From NCBI RefSeq assembly GCF_027925445.1, contig NZ_AP027149.1, positions 1,488,001-1,552,000 of the forward strand: a stretch of DNA of 64,000 nucleotides, written 5' to 3'. The stretch comes from Methylocystis bryophila. GTDB lineage: Bacteria > Pseudomonadota > Alphaproteobacteria > Rhizobiales > Beijerinckiaceae. The notes below the pieces were generated by a model. The model did no database searches, was not told the DNA's origin, and saw nothing but the letters and a program-made list of their open reading frames with translations. Of this stretch, positions 1 through 8,901 are shown piece by piece; within the stretch, counting starts at the first letter, position 1; the number at the start of each line of letters is the position of its first letter. The position numbers and the translations under genes are program-made.

Positions 1-45
1 GAAAATGCATGGACCTCCCCTAAGGCTATCGGTCGTTGTTCAGCC

Positions 46-141
46 TAGAGCATGTCACTGGCCAGGCTAAGCTCCAATTTTTTGAGGTGGAGCTTAGTCC
101 TTTTCGATCGCGTAATTCCACGCGACGGGGACGCGCTCGAG
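46..141. repeat. Degenerate copy of dispersed repeat A
   Basis: The stretch opens with TAGAGCATGTCAC, like the complete A copy at 10043-10159, and goes on with a GAGCTTAG / CTAAGCTC inverted repeat and a CCTTTTCGATCGCGT block resembling the sequence at 54089-54125. It is diverged and was matched by eye. The rest of 1-341 holds no gene I can support. Confidence 0.5.
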
Positions 142-341
142 AATCGCCGCCGTGCAAGCGCCACCCGGCGCAGATTCCAGGCCGCAGGGTTCGTGGCGGC
201 GGGACCGCCGAAGCTCATTCCCTTCGGCGCCCTTTCAAAAAAGAAGTCAGCAGAGTCGCGGCGCCAAGCGTTGGCCACATTACGAGTCTATTGCTCCTTA
301 TATTTTCTTGTGCCCGTGGCGTTCGAGCCGGGGAGGTTACA

Positions 342-545
342 ATGAAGCATGCGAACGAGAGCTTGGCGGAAAAGCGTCAGCGTTTATTACTGCGAGAACT
401 CGAGGTGGTGCAAGCCGCGATAGAGCGGGCGGCAAGCGCCCCCGACGGAGCGTCGGGCGTTCCAAGCGACTGGTCGGCTAAGCTTTACAAATGGAGGGAA
501 GATATCAGAAACTCCCTACGGCCATTGGTCGATCGCGCCGCCTGA
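342..545 (+). CDS. Small hypothetical protein, 67 aa
   Basis: The ATG at 342 follows a strong ribosome binding site (GGGAGG at 331-336), so I start here and not at the long upstream extension. The product is short, charged and probably helical, opening MKHANESLAEKRQRLLLREL and carrying a conserved-looking SDWSAKLYKWREDIR segment. It has no signal peptide or membrane segment. I do not recognise the family. The reading frame together with the good ribosome binding site makes it a likely real gene. Confidence 0.55.
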   Translation: MKHANESLAEKRQRLLLRELEVVQAAIERAASAPDGASGVPSDWSAKLYKWREDIRNSLRPLVDRAA

Positions 546-577
546 AGGGCTCGCGGCGCCGAGGCTGTTTTTGATTT

Positions 578-618
578 GATCACGCTGTCCGCGTTCAGCC
601 GATTCTTCTGAGCGTGAC
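578..618. repeat. Half copy of repeat B
   Basis: GATCACGCTG..CGTTCAGCCGATTC..GAGCGTGA matches the GATCACGCTG-TTCAGGCGATT-CGTGATC half of repeat B seen complete at 16427-16546 and 46122-46239. It lies between two small hypothetical genes. Confidence 0.55.
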
Positions 619-672
619 CCAGCGGGCGGAGCGTCGGCATTGACGCCGAGCGCTATATTATGGAGGCAAAGA

Positions 673-960
673 TTGGATGGATGGCAATTTTGGGTTCGAG
701 ACCGCGGACGCCTACGGACCTTCATTGTAGCTTTCAGTGATTTTGCGGAGGCGCAAGCAAAGGCTGTCGCCCAAACCACGGGCGGAAGCGTCGTTTCCTA
801 CCGGCGAACACCGAAGAGCTTGATCCCCTATCTCCAGCTACCCCGGGAAGAAGTCGCGGAGCTCGTCTCCGTCGATCCGGCTCGCGAGCCTATCCCCGTC
901 GCCGCCCTGGGCAACGGAGCTGCAAACGAGCAAATGAAAGAAAAAAGCGGCGCGCCGTGA
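673..960 (+). CDS. Small hypothetical protein, about 95 aa, TTG start
   Basis: No ATG is in frame near the 5' end. A TTG at 673 sits seven bases after GGAGG (661-665), which makes it the best start; a longer reading from TTG 640 is possible. The protein begins LDGWQFWVRDRGRLRTFIVA and ends in a low-complexity tail (GNGAANEQMKEKSGAP). There is no signal peptide or membrane helix. The Rieske ferredoxin gene follows 81 bp downstream on the same strand, so the two may be co-transcribed. I do not recognise the family. Confidence 0.5.
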   Translation: MDGWQFWVRDRGRLRTFIVAFSDFAEAQAKAVAQTTGGSVVSYRRTPKSLIPYLQLPREEVAELVSVDPAREPIPVAALGNGAANEQMKEKSGAP

Positions 961-1041
961 AGGCGTCGCCGGAGTGGGACGGCAACGCGTTGGTCTGCAA
1001 CTTGCTTGATGGCGGACGTTCCTTCCCGCTGGGCAATCGCC

Positions 1042-1380
1042 ATGACATACACCGCTATCTGCAATACCGAGGCCGTCAGCGAAGGCGGCATGGGACTGTT
1101 TCAGGCCGGCCGCAAGAGCGTGCTCCTCGTCTGGCCGAAGGGCGGCGAGCTCAAGGCCTATCGCGGGCGCTGCCCGCATGCGGACATGCCCTTGAGCGAG
1201 GCGACGTTCGACGGCAAGACGGTCACCTGCCCGCATCATCAATGGGGATTCGACAGCGACAGCGGCAAATGCGTCACGCATCTCGTCCGCAACGTCCTTC
1301 ACGCCTATCCGCTGCGCGTCGAAGGCGATGAGATCCAAGTCGATGTCGGGCCGGTCAAGCCGGCGCGCGCCTCGGCCTAA
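1042..1380 (+). CDS. Rieske [2Fe-2S] ferredoxin
   Basis: This soluble protein of about 112 aa carries both halves of the Rieske cluster site: C-P-H (in RCPHADMPL) and C-P-H-H (in TCPHHQWGFDSDSG). These are the two Cys and two His ligands of a [2Fe-2S] centre. Size and layout fit the small ferredoxins that pass electrons to di-iron or mononuclear oxygenases (TmoC type), but no oxygenase gene lies next to it here, so its partner is unknown. The ATG at 1042 gives the usual short N-terminus; an in-frame ATG at 1006 would add 12 residues. It runs tail to tail into the esterase gene, with stop codons overlapping by 4 bp. Confidence 0.8.
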   Translation: MTYTAICNTEAVSEGGMGLFQAGRKSVLLVWPKGGELKAYRGRCPHADMPLSEATFDGKTVTCPHHQWGFDSDSGKCVTHLVRNVLHAYPLRVEGDEIQVDVGPVKPARASA

Positions 1381-2075
1381 CCTGCTGTTTCGCTGCCCCC
1401 TGCGTCGAGCGCCTTTTCGACAATCGGCGCGATGCGGTCGACGATGCGGCGCACGCCTTCGCGGTTGGGATGCAGTCCCCCCCAGAGAACGAGCTTCGGA
1501 TCCCCAAGCACGCCGTCCAGGATGAAGGGATAGAAGGGCAGGGAGTGCTTCGCCGCGAGGGCGGGGAAGAGCTTGTCGAAATGGCGACCATCGACTTCGC
1601 TGAGCGATCCGGGAGTGGCGCGCATGCCCGCGAGCAGCACGCGCGCTCCGCTCGAGCGTAGCTGAACGATGATCCTGTCCAGATTGGTCTTGGTGAGCTT
1701 TGGATCGACGCCGTTCAACATGTCATTGCCGCCGAGCTCCAGGATCACGAGATCGGGCTTGAGCGCCTCGACGCCCCGGAGCCTGGACAGCCCCTTTTGC
1801 GTGGTGTCGCCGCTGACGCCGGCGTTGAGAACGGTCGCGTCATAGCCGTCCTCGCGCAGCCTGCGACGTAGGACGACCGGCAGCGCCTCGCGAGGCCGCA
1901 GGCCGTAGCCGGCGGTCAGGCTGTCGCCGAAGGCGACGACGGTCTTTGGACGAGGCGGCGTTGGGTTGAAGGCCGAGAAAACGAGCACGGTCGCAAGAGC
2001 GACGCGCAGGGGCCTTTGCGCCGATAATCGCCAATCGCCTTGAGCGCGCGGCGACGAGAGGTGCATCTGCGGCAC
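1377..2075 (-). CDS. SGNH-family esterase/lysophospholipase (TesA-like) lacking the usual Asp
   Basis: The 232-aa protein has the SGNH-hydrolase blocks in order: the GDSL block VVAFGDSLTAGYG (nucleophile Ser52), the Gly block NAGVSGDTT, the ELGGNDML block (Asn117) and the LHPN block (His202). The family removes acyl chains from small esters, thioesters or lysophospholipids, usually in the periplasm. A hydrophobic stretch at about residues 24-36 could be an export signal or anchor. In the usual D-x-x-H motif the position three before the His is Gly199 (WGGLHPN), so the third member of the catalytic triad is missing. SGNH enzymes with a Ser-His dyad exist, so activity is not excluded. The start could also be Met4. 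Confidence 0.8.
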   Translation of the reverse strand: MPQMHLSSPRAQGDWRLSAQRPLRVALATVLVFSAFNPTPPRPKTVVAFGDSLTAGYGLRPREALPVVLRRRLREDGYDATVLNAGVSGDTTQKGLSRLRGVEALKPDLVILELGGNDMLNGVDPKLTKTNLDRIIVQLRSSGARVLLAGMRATPGSLSEVDGRHFDKLFPALAAKHSLPFYPFILDGVLGDPKLVLWGGLHPNREGVRRIVDRIAPIVEKALDAGGSETAG

Positions 2076-2108
2076 GGCGACGGTCCTCGCTCAAACGATC
2101 CTCGATCG

Positions 2109-2148
2109 CGTCGCTGCGTTTGAGCGGAATCGCTTAGACGCAGAAGAG
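2109..2148. repeat. Diverged fragment of repeat B
   Basis: GCGTCGCTGCGTTTGAGCGG followed by AATCGCTTAGACGCAGAAGA resembles the central inverted arms of repeat B (for example 33765-33812). It lies upstream of the esterase gene and the match is loose. Confidence 0.3.
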
Positions 2149-2217
2149 CGTTCAGCAGAAGATATGGCGCCAGAGCGAAAAGCCGAATCGGCGAAGGCCT
2201 GGAAAGGGCGCCGCGGC

Positions 2218-5200
2218 TCAACGCGCCCGCGCCGGCTCCGCTGGCGCCCCGATCCATTCTGAATGGGCCGGAATGCTCTCGCCTTTCATAACCACGGTCA
2301 GGGGGCCGAGCCGCGCGAAATCGCCGACCTGCGTGTCATAGAGCACGGTCGAGGCCGCGTCGACGCTGACGCCTCGGCCCAGGTGCACGCGCCCGACCTT
2401 CATGACCCGATCTTCGTAAAGATGGGTTTGCAGCGCGCTCACCGCGTTGATCGCGCAGAAATCGCCGATCGTGACGCAGTCGAATTCGGTGATGTCCGTC
2501 GTGTCCATGAAGACGCCCTTGCCGATCTTCACGCCGAAAAGGCGCAGCATCATCGGCAGGAAGGGCGTGCCGCGCAGATGATCGAGCAGCACCTTGCCGG
2601 CCAGGCCCCAATAGAGCACGGCGCAAGCCTCGGTGCGCATCGCCCAGAAGGACCACATGGGCTTCACCTGCGGCTCATATCTGCCCATCGAGAGCCATTT
2701 GACGATGACGACGACCAGCGTCATGCCCACCGAGATCAACACGGAGCAGAGGACGAACAGCCTGGCGACGGTCGCATATTCGCCGTCGATGAGCGCCTGG
2801 CCGAAGCTCTCCACAGACCAGGTGCCGAAGGTTATGAACAGCATCGTCGGCATGGAGACGTTGACCGCCTCATAGGCCGCGCGCATCACCTTGCGCCAAT
2901 AGGGAGGCTCATAGGTCCAGGCGGCGCCGCCGCCGTCGAATTTTTGGCGCACCGGAAGCTTGATCGGCGGGGAGCCGAACCATGTGTCGCCTTGCGCGAC
3001 CGGCTCTCCCGTGGGCGGGCGCGACTTAATGCCGATCAGCGCGCCGGTCGGGATTTCGGCGCCCGGCGGAATTACGGCGTCATTGCCGATGAACACCCGA
3101 TCGCCGGTCTTCACGCGCTTGAGATACATCCAGCCGCGGCGGACGTCTTCGTCGCCAAACACGACCTCGTCGGCGATGAAGTTTTTCTCGCCGATGTCGA
3201 CAATGTCGTAACGGCCCGAGAGATTGGTGGAGATCTCCGAGTCCTTGCCGATGCGGGCGCCCATCAGCTGGTACCAGCCGCGCATATAAAGCGTCGCGTA
3301 GAGGGAGGAGAGCGTCTCGAGCGTGACCTCCGCGGCGAGGGCCACCATCCATTTCCGTAGATAGAAGCCCGACCACACGGAATAGGCGCCCTCTCGCACG
3401 CGCGTCGGCATCACGATCCAGCGAAAGGCGACGATGAAGGCGACGCTGACGATGACGAGCGTGAAGGCGGTCGGCCAAGCGAAGAGCGGAATTGCGGCGA
3501 GATAAAAGAGATGGTTCGAATCGGCGATCCCCATCCAGGCGTCGAGCTTGTCGAAGACGTAAAAGGCGGGGAAGATCGGCAGCAGCCCGATCGGCGGGAT
3601 CAGCAGCGCGAAGAGCGCGAAGAGAGCGGTCATGACGGCGCGCCGGGCCGGGCCGGGCTCGACCTGCGGATCGAGCTTGGCCTCGTCGACTTCCCCAATG
3701 TGTCTCCCCGGCGAGCCCGCCCAGATTTGGCGGGCGCCGACCAGCGTTCCGCTTGGCAGCGAAGTCAGATCCTCGAGCGCCGCGCCCTCGCCGATGACGA
3801 CGTCTTCCCCGATCGCGCAGGAAGAGCCGACATAGGCGTCGGCCCCGATCTCGATCGTCCCGATCACGAGCTCATTGCCCTCGACCCGCGCATTGGCGAG
3901 CTTCAGCTTGCCGCCCAAAGCGGCGCCCGCGCCGATCGTCACGAGATCGATCGCGCCCGCGTCGAACTCGCTGACGAGCGCGTCCTTTCCGATCTTCGCG
4001 CCGAGCGCCCTAAGATAGAAGTTCATCAGCGGCGAGACTTGGAACCACTTGGCGTGGGTCAGGCTGATGAGCCGCTGCGAGAGCCACCATCGGTAATAAT
4101 AGACGCCCCAAAGCGGATAGCGTCCGGGCTTGGTGCGGCCAATCACGAGCCATTTGCCCGCGATCGAAATGCCGATGGTCGCGAGATTGACGCAGGCATA
4201 GACGGCGAGGAGCGTGAGCGTTTCCGTCAGGAACGTCGCGTCGACGCTGGTGATGAGCTGATAGGAGATGAAGACGCCGAGCCATTGCGCGGTGATGACC
4301 GCAAGCAGAAAGGGCAGGGCGACCGCCTGAGCGAGTCCGCAGAGCAGGCGGCGCAGCAGCGGGGGCGGCTCGAATGAAAGATCGCGCGGGGCGACATCAA
4401 TCTCGGGACCGCCCGACAGATGATGGGCCAGAGCCCGAAGCGTGCGATGCGTATAAAGATCTTGCAGCGTGATGCGCGCGAGCGCGGGCGTCTCGCGCGC
4501 GGCGCCGACGAAACGAGCGGCGAGCAGCGAGTGACCGCCGAGCTCGGTGAAGAAATCCGCGTCGAAGGGAATGGGCGCGTCCGCGAAGACGCGCTTCGCC
4601 GCTTCCAGGAGCTTCGCCTCCATCGCGTTGCGCGGCGTCTCTTGTTCTTCGCTGAGGCCCGGCGGAGCCGACAGCTCGAGGCGTGCGAGCGCCTTGCGGT
4701 CGACCTTGCCGGAGGGAAGCGTCGGCAAGCTCTCGACAAATTCATAACGCGAGGGAACCATATAGACGGGCAGGGTCTCGCGGAGCGCCGCGCGCAGCTC
4801 GCGCGGGTCAGGCTTATCGCCTTGCGTGGTGAGGAAGGCGACGAGCTCGTCCAGGCCCTTTTCCTGGCGTAGCACGACAGCGGCGTGGCGCAGGCCCGGG
4901 AGCTTGGAGAGGGTCGCCTCGATCTCGCCGAGCTCGACGCGAAAGCCTCGGATCTTGATCTGATCGTCGATGCGCCCGCGATAGACGATGTCGCCGTGCT
5001 CATCGACGAAAGCCGCGTCGCCGGAGCGATAGAGAATGGGATCGGCGCCGTTTGAGGAAAAGGGATTCCCGATGAACTTCTCGGCCGTCAGCGCCTCGCG
5101 CTTGAGATAGCCCTTCGTGACCCCGGGGCCGCCGATCAGCAATTCCCCTTCAACGCCGCATTCGAGGAGGTTGAGCTGCTCGTCGACGACATAGCAGGTG

Positions 5201-6267
5201 TAATTGGGGATGGGCTTGCCGATCGTGATCGGCTCGCCCCAGCGCACCTGTGCGATCGTCGCAACGACGGTGATCTCGGTCGGGCCGTAGCCGTTGAATA
5301 TCGTGCGGTCGGGCCGCGCCCAGCGCTCGGCGACAGAGGGCGGACAGGCTTCGCCGCCAAGGATGATCTTTTTTAGGCTTCGCACGTCGCGCGGCAGCAC
5401 GGAGAGAAGCGTCGGCACCGTGTCGATCACGGTCACCCCGGCTTCCTCCAGAATGTCCGGCAATTGCTCGGTCTCGGCGATGATCTCCGGCGTCGCGACG
5501 AAAAGCGAGGCGCCCACGAGATAAGGGATCCAGATCTCCTCCATGGAGAGGTCGAAGGCGACGGAGGCCCCCTGGAAAACCACGTCGGAGGTGTTGAGCC
5601 GGTAGATTTCGTTGGCGGAGCGCAGATAGTGGCAGATGTTGCGCCCGGCGACGACGATGCCCTTGGGCGTTCCCGTCGAGCCCGAGGTGAAGATCATGTA
5701 GGCGGGGTGATCGGGCGTGGCGCCGAGGCTTCTCGCATCGGGGGGCGAGTCGCAGGGCTCGGCGATCGTCTCGTCGACCCAGAGCGGCGCCCCGACGCCC
5801 TTCGCAGCCTTCGCGGCGAAGACGGCAGATGTCAGCAGACCCTTGGCCTCGGCGTCCTGGAGGCAGATCGCGATGCGCTCGACCGGCGCGCCAGCGTCGA
5901 ACGGCAGAAAGGCCGCGCCGGTGAAGGTGATCGCAAGCTGCGCGATCAGGAGCTCGGGCCCGCGCGCCATCCAGAGGCCGACCACGTCGCCCGGGCCCAC
6001 GCCGCGGGAGACGAGCCCCTGCGCGATCGCGCCGGCCATCGTCTCGACCTCGCGATAGGTCAAGCGACGCTCGAGCGTCGCCAAGGCGATCGCGTGCGGA
6101 CGCGCGCTCGCGGAGGCCCGGAATACCTCGCACAGCAGCTCGTCTCGCAGAAGATCCGGCGCGGCCGGTCCCCGCAGCGCGGCGAGCGGCCGGCTCGTCT
6201 CGTTCCGCCGCTCCTCGGCGTCTAGACGCGACACAGAGCGCGCCAAATCTCGATCGAGTTCGTTCAT
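2218..6267 (-). CDS. Pls-like NRPS: adenylation, carrier, membrane and tandem beta-helix domains
   Basis: The 1349-aa protein starts with an amino-acid adenylation domain (about 40-530): A3 at 191-203 (MIFTSGSTGTPKG), A4 at 238-246 (FDLSMEEIW), A5 at 325-331 (NGYGPTE), A7 YRSGDA at 413-418, A8 around 429-450 and A10 LPSGKVDRKA. A carrier domain follows with phosphopantetheine site GGHSLL (Ser580). The C-terminal 750 residues alternate hydrophobic helices with three left-handed beta-helix-like segments, each opening GA/VKIGK or GARIGK. There is no condensation or thioesterase domain. This is the architecture and size of epsilon-poly-L-lysine synthetase (Pls; NRPS terminal-domain family), a membrane enzyme that makes isopeptide-linked homopolymers of basic amino acids. 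Asp239 and the nearby Glu in A4 would suit a basic substrate. The product is unknown. Confidence 0.85.
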   Translation of the reverse strand: MNELDRDLARSVSRLDAEERRNETSRPLAALRGPAAPDLLRDELLCEVFRASASARPHAIALATLERRLTYREVETMAGAIAQGLVSRGVGPGDVVGLWMARGPELLIAQLAITFTGAAFLPFDAGAPVERIAICLQDAEAKGLLTSAVFAAKAAKGVGAPLWVDETIAEPCDSPPDARSLGATPDHPAYMIFTSGSTGTPKGIVVAGRNICHYLRSANEIYRLNTSDVVFQGASVAFDLSMEEIWIPYLVGASLFVATPEIIAETEQLPDILEEAGVTVIDTVPTLLSVLPRDVRSLKKIILGGEACPPSVAERWARPDRTIFNGYGPTEITVVATIAQVRWGEPITIGKPIPNYTCYVVDEQLNLLECGVEGELLIGGPGVTKGYLKREALTAEKFIGNPFSSNGADPILYRSGDAAFVDEHGDIVYRGRIDDQIKIRGFRVELGEIEATLSKLPGLRHAAVVLRQEKGLDELVAFLTTQGDKPDPRELRAALRETLPVYMVPSRYEFVESLPTLPSGKVDRKALARLELSAPPGLSEEQETPRNAMEAKLLEAAKRVFADAPIPFDADFFTELGGHSLLAARFVGAARETPALARITLQDLYTHRTLRALAHHLSGGPEIDVAPRDLSFEPPPLLRRLLCGLAQAVALPFLLAVITAQWLGVFISYQLITSVDATFLTETLTLLAVYACVNLATIGISIAGKWLVIGRTKPGRYPLWGVYYYRWWLSQRLISLTHAKWFQVSPLMNFYLRALGAKIGKDALVSEFDAGAIDLVTIGAGAALGGKLKLANARVEGNELVIGTIEIGADAYVGSSCAIGEDVVIGEGAALEDLTSLPSGTLVGARQIWAGSPGRHIGEVDEAKLDPQVEPGPARRAVMTALFALFALLIPPIGLLPIFPAFYVFDKLDAWMGIADSNHLFYLAAIPLFAWPTAFTLVIVSVAFIVAFRWIVMPTRVREGAYSVWSGFYLRKWMVALAAEVTLETLSSLYATLYMRGWYQLMGARIGKDSEISTNLSGRYDIVDIGEKNFIADEVVFGDEDVRRGWMYLKRVKTGDRVFIGNDAVIPPGAEIPTGALIGIKSRPPTGEPVAQGDTWFGSPPIKLPVRQKFDGGGAAWTYEPPYWRKVMRAAYEAVNVSMPTMLFITFGTWSVESFGQALIDGEYATVARLFVLCSVLISVGMTLVVVIVKWLSMGRYEPQVKPMWSFWAMRTEACAVLYWGLAGKVLLDHLRGTPFLPMMLRLFGVKIGKGVFMDTTDITEFDCVTIGDFCAINAVSALQTHLYEDRVMKVGRVHLGRGVSVDAASTVLYDTQVGDFARLGPLTVVMKGESIPAHSEWIGAPAEPARAR

Positions 6268-6379
6268 GGCTCGGATTTTTGCGAGGTTTCGGACTGTGAC
6301 GAAAGCTCTAGCACGGCGCGACGGACGCGCCTATTTCAGCCGGGCGCAATCGTTAAGCTTGCGCCAACCCGCCCGGGAC

Positions 6380-6916
6380 TCATTCGTGGTCTTCATCGCT
6401 CTCGCCGCGCAGGTCCGTCGGCGTCACGAAAGAAGCGAGCTTTGCTGCGCCGAAGGCGGCCGGCGCCCAGCTCTCGATCGGGAATTCGAGCACGGCGAGA
6501 GCCGCCGTGGGATATTTCAGCCGCATGCGCTGCAGCGCTTCCGCCTCGCCGCTTCCCGCGAGGGCGATGGCGAGCTCGGAAAATCCGGGATTATGCCCGA
6601 CCACGAGCAGCGTCTCGACCCGATCGGGCGACTGGCGCAAGATCTCTAGCAGGTGATCGGCCGTGGCGTTGTAGATCGTGTTTTCGATCAGATGCGCGAC
6701 ATGCTCGGGGAAGGCTTCGAGCGCCTGTTCCAAAGTTTGCTTGGCTCGCCTGGCGTTGGAGGCGACAGCAAGCTGGGGGGTGAGGCCCTCACGGGCGAGA
6801 TGCTCGCCGACGCGACGCGAGTCCTCGAGGCCACGGCGCGTCAAAGGACGTTCGCGGTCGCCGCCGGCGGAGTGTCGGTCCGCCTTTCCGTGTCGCAGGA
6901 GCAGAAGTCTTCGCAT
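6380..6916 (-). CDS. sixA: SixA-type phosphohistidine phosphatase
   Basis: This 178-aa histidine-phosphatase-superfamily protein has the RHG motif at the N-terminus (LLLLRHGKAD, nucleophile His9) and the second active-site His in LLVVGHNPGFSE. The family member SixA removes phosphate from histidine-containing phosphotransfer (HPt) domains; others act on small phosphate esters. The short length without inserts suits SixA. It lies on the same strand as the Pls-like gene and downstream of no obvious partner, but the window encodes two HPt-bearing kinases at 46.9-52.4 kb. A cytoplasmic location is likely. Confidence 0.75.
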   Translation of the reverse strand: MRRLLLLRHGKADRHSAGGDRERPLTRRGLEDSRRVGEHLAREGLTPQLAVASNARRAKQTLEQALEAFPEHVAHLIENTIYNATADHLLEILRQSPDRVETLLVVGHNPGFSELAIALAGSGEAEALQRMRLKYPTAALAVLEFPIESWAPAAFGAAKLASFVTPTDLRGESDEDHE

Positions 6917-7026
6917 AGGCTGCCTTTTAGCATGCGATTCGCGAAGGGCGCGAGACGCCGAGGACGCGCGAGAATGTCGCGGGGGCGGCGGCGGCCGCTA
7001 CGCCCGGGCAGCCGCGGGAGGAGCTC

Positions 7027-8682
7027 ATGAGGCTGTATGCTATAGCTTTTCTCATCGTCCTCGGCCTCGTCGGAGGGGCCGCCATCGCCCTTGAAAAATT
7101 TACCAGCGCAGAGAACTTGCTGCTGCGGCTCGGCTCCTTCGAGCTGCGCATTCCGCGCCTCGCCCTGGAGGAGACGCCGCTGACGCAACAGGAGCTCGCG
7201 GCGCTCTTCGCCAAGGAGACGCCGCTCTCGCTCGCGGAGCGGCTGGCGCGTTTCACCGCCGAGCGCGCGCGGCTCCCGGAAGCGCAGGGCCAAAGCGCCG
7301 TCGACGGGAAGATGAAGGAGTTTATTTTCAAAGATATCCTGCTCGAACACGTCCTTGCCGGGCGCGTCGGCGCGCTCCGCGCCTCAAGGCTCGACGAGAC
7401 CCTGGGCGACGACAAGGCGCAATCCGTCGCGGCGCGCTACGAGAATCTGACGGCGAGCGGCCTGACGCTGACCGGGCTGGCGCGGCTCCTTGAAGACCCG
7501 CACGGCGGGGATGAGTCCGTGTCCATCGCCGACGCCGCCGCGCTCGAAAAGCTCACCGTCACTGCAAATGACGGCGCGCTCTCGCTTGCCGCGGCGCGGC
7601 TTTCCACCCGACGGCCGCGGCTTGCCGCGTTCTCTGACCCGGCGTTGCGGCGGGCGACGGGCGAGGCGCAGGACCGCATCGCGCTCGTGAAGGAGGTCGT
7701 GGCGGCGGTCAGCTTCGAGACGCTGGAGGCGCAGGATCTCTCGCTCTCGGGCGCTCCTGCGCCGGCCGACCCCGCTTTTTCGCTCGGCGCCCGCGACCTC
7801 GCTTTCGAGGGACTTGAAAAAGGCGTCGCGCGCAAGGCGCGTCTCGCCCACTTCGATTTGAAGAGCGCCGACGGCGGCCGCATTGCGCTCGAGGGCGCCA
7901 CTTTCGAGGGGCTCGACATTGGGGCGGCGCTCACGCATTCGGGTTTGAGGGCGCTGCATTTCGACAAAGCGAGGTTGGAAAAGCTCGCAGGCGACGCCCC
8001 GGCCCCGGACGGCCGAGGCCGAAGCAAATTTGCGCTCGAATCCGCGACGCTCGATCTCGGTCATTTTCGCGACGGGGCGCCGACCAAGGCCGCGGCGCGG
8101 TTCCAGAGTCTCAGTGTCGATCTTGCCGCCCGCGGCGAGGAGACGAACGCCGAATTCCTGCGCAGCCTCGGTTATTCAACGCTCGAGTTCTCGGGCGCAG
8201 GCGCCGCCGAATGGCGCGAGGCGAGCCGGCAATTCGACCTCTCGAGGCTTTCGCTCGACGCCAAGGGCATGTTTTCGCTTTCCCTCGGCGCAAAGCTCTC
8301 TGGCGTCGACGGGGCGATCTTCACCGCCAGTCCGCTCATGGCCGCTCCGCTGCTCCTGGCGTCGCGCCTCGACAGGCTGGAGGCGACGCTCGCCGACCCG
8401 AAGCTCATCGACCGGCTGATCGAGCGGTCGGCGCGCCAGAGCGGCGTCGATCCGGCGCGGCTGCGCACCGATTATGCGCGCGACATGGGCCGTGCAATTT
8501 CAGTCGCGCTGGGCGGGAGCGAGAAGGCGAAACGCATCGCCGCGGCCGTCGAGCGCTTCATCCTGCGTCGCAGTCGCCTGCGCCTCTCGCTGACCGCCCC
8601 GCAGGGCCTCGGCGTGATGGATCTCCTCAAGAGCCCGCCCGAAATCTTGCAGTCGCTGGAGGTGGAGGCTTCGGCGGAGTAG
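7027..8682 (+). CDS. Large membrane-anchored protein of unknown function, 551 aa
   Basis: The ATG at 7027 follows GGGAGGAGCTC, a clear ribosome binding site. One hydrophobic helix (residues 3-20, LYAIAFLIVLGLVGGAAIAL) is a signal anchor, and the rest is predicted to be outside the cytoplasm. The body is rich in Ala, Leu, Arg and Asp with many repeated short strand-like stretches (for example TLEAQDLSLSG, ATFEGLDIGAAL, SATLDLGHF), resembling large periplasmic proteins of the AsmA or DUF945 kind. I cannot assign a family. dnaN follows about 220 bp downstream on the same strand. Confidence 0.7.
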   Translation: MRLYAIAFLIVLGLVGGAAIALEKFTSAENLLLRLGSFELRIPRLALEETPLTQQELAALFAKETPLSLAERLARFTAERARLPEAQGQSAVDGKMKEFIFKDILLEHVLAGRVGALRASRLDETLGDDKAQSVAARYENLTASGLTLTGLARLLEDPHGGDESVSIADAAALEKLTVTANDGALSLAAARLSTRRPRLAAFSDPALRRATGEAQDRIALVKEVVAAVSFETLEAQDLSLSGAPAPADPAFSLGARDLAFEGLEKGVARKARLAHFDLKSADGGRIALEGATFEGLDIGAALTHSGLRALHFDKARLEKLAGDAPAPDGRGRSKFALESATLDLGHFRDGAPTKAAARFQSLSVDLAARGEETNAEFLRSLGYSTLEFSGAGAAEWREASRQFDLSRLSLDAKGMFSLSLGAKLSGVDGAIFTASPLMAAPLLLASRLDRLEATLADPKLIDRLIERSARQSGVDPARLRTDYARDMGRAISVALGGSEKAKRIAAAVERFILRRSRLRLSLTAPQGLGVMDLLKSPPEILQSLEVEASAE

Positions 8683-8901
8683 GGTTGTGGTTAATAAAGT
8701 GGAAGCCGGTTTCTCGCGGGAAGCGGTCACCTTTCTGCGCTCGGCGCCGCCGCCTGGCGGCGCTGGCGGAAAAGGCTTCTCACAGCAATTTCCGCGAGAA
8801 TGCCGCGGCGCCTCTTGCGCTTGGCGCGGCGCCGCGGCAAAGTCGCGCCCCTTCCGGCTCCTGGGAGCCTTCCATTCCAGCGAAAATCGGATATTTCCTC
8901 C

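Noticed and set aside
36..341. N-terminal extension of the first small gene
   Set aside because: It passes through a degenerate repeat and an Arg/Pro-rich stretch, while the ATG at 342 has a strong ribosome site.
957..1331. 124-aa frame overlapping the Rieske gene
   Set aside because: It is an out-of-frame shadow of the Rieske gene; its Arg-rich composition is typical of shadows in GC-rich DNA.
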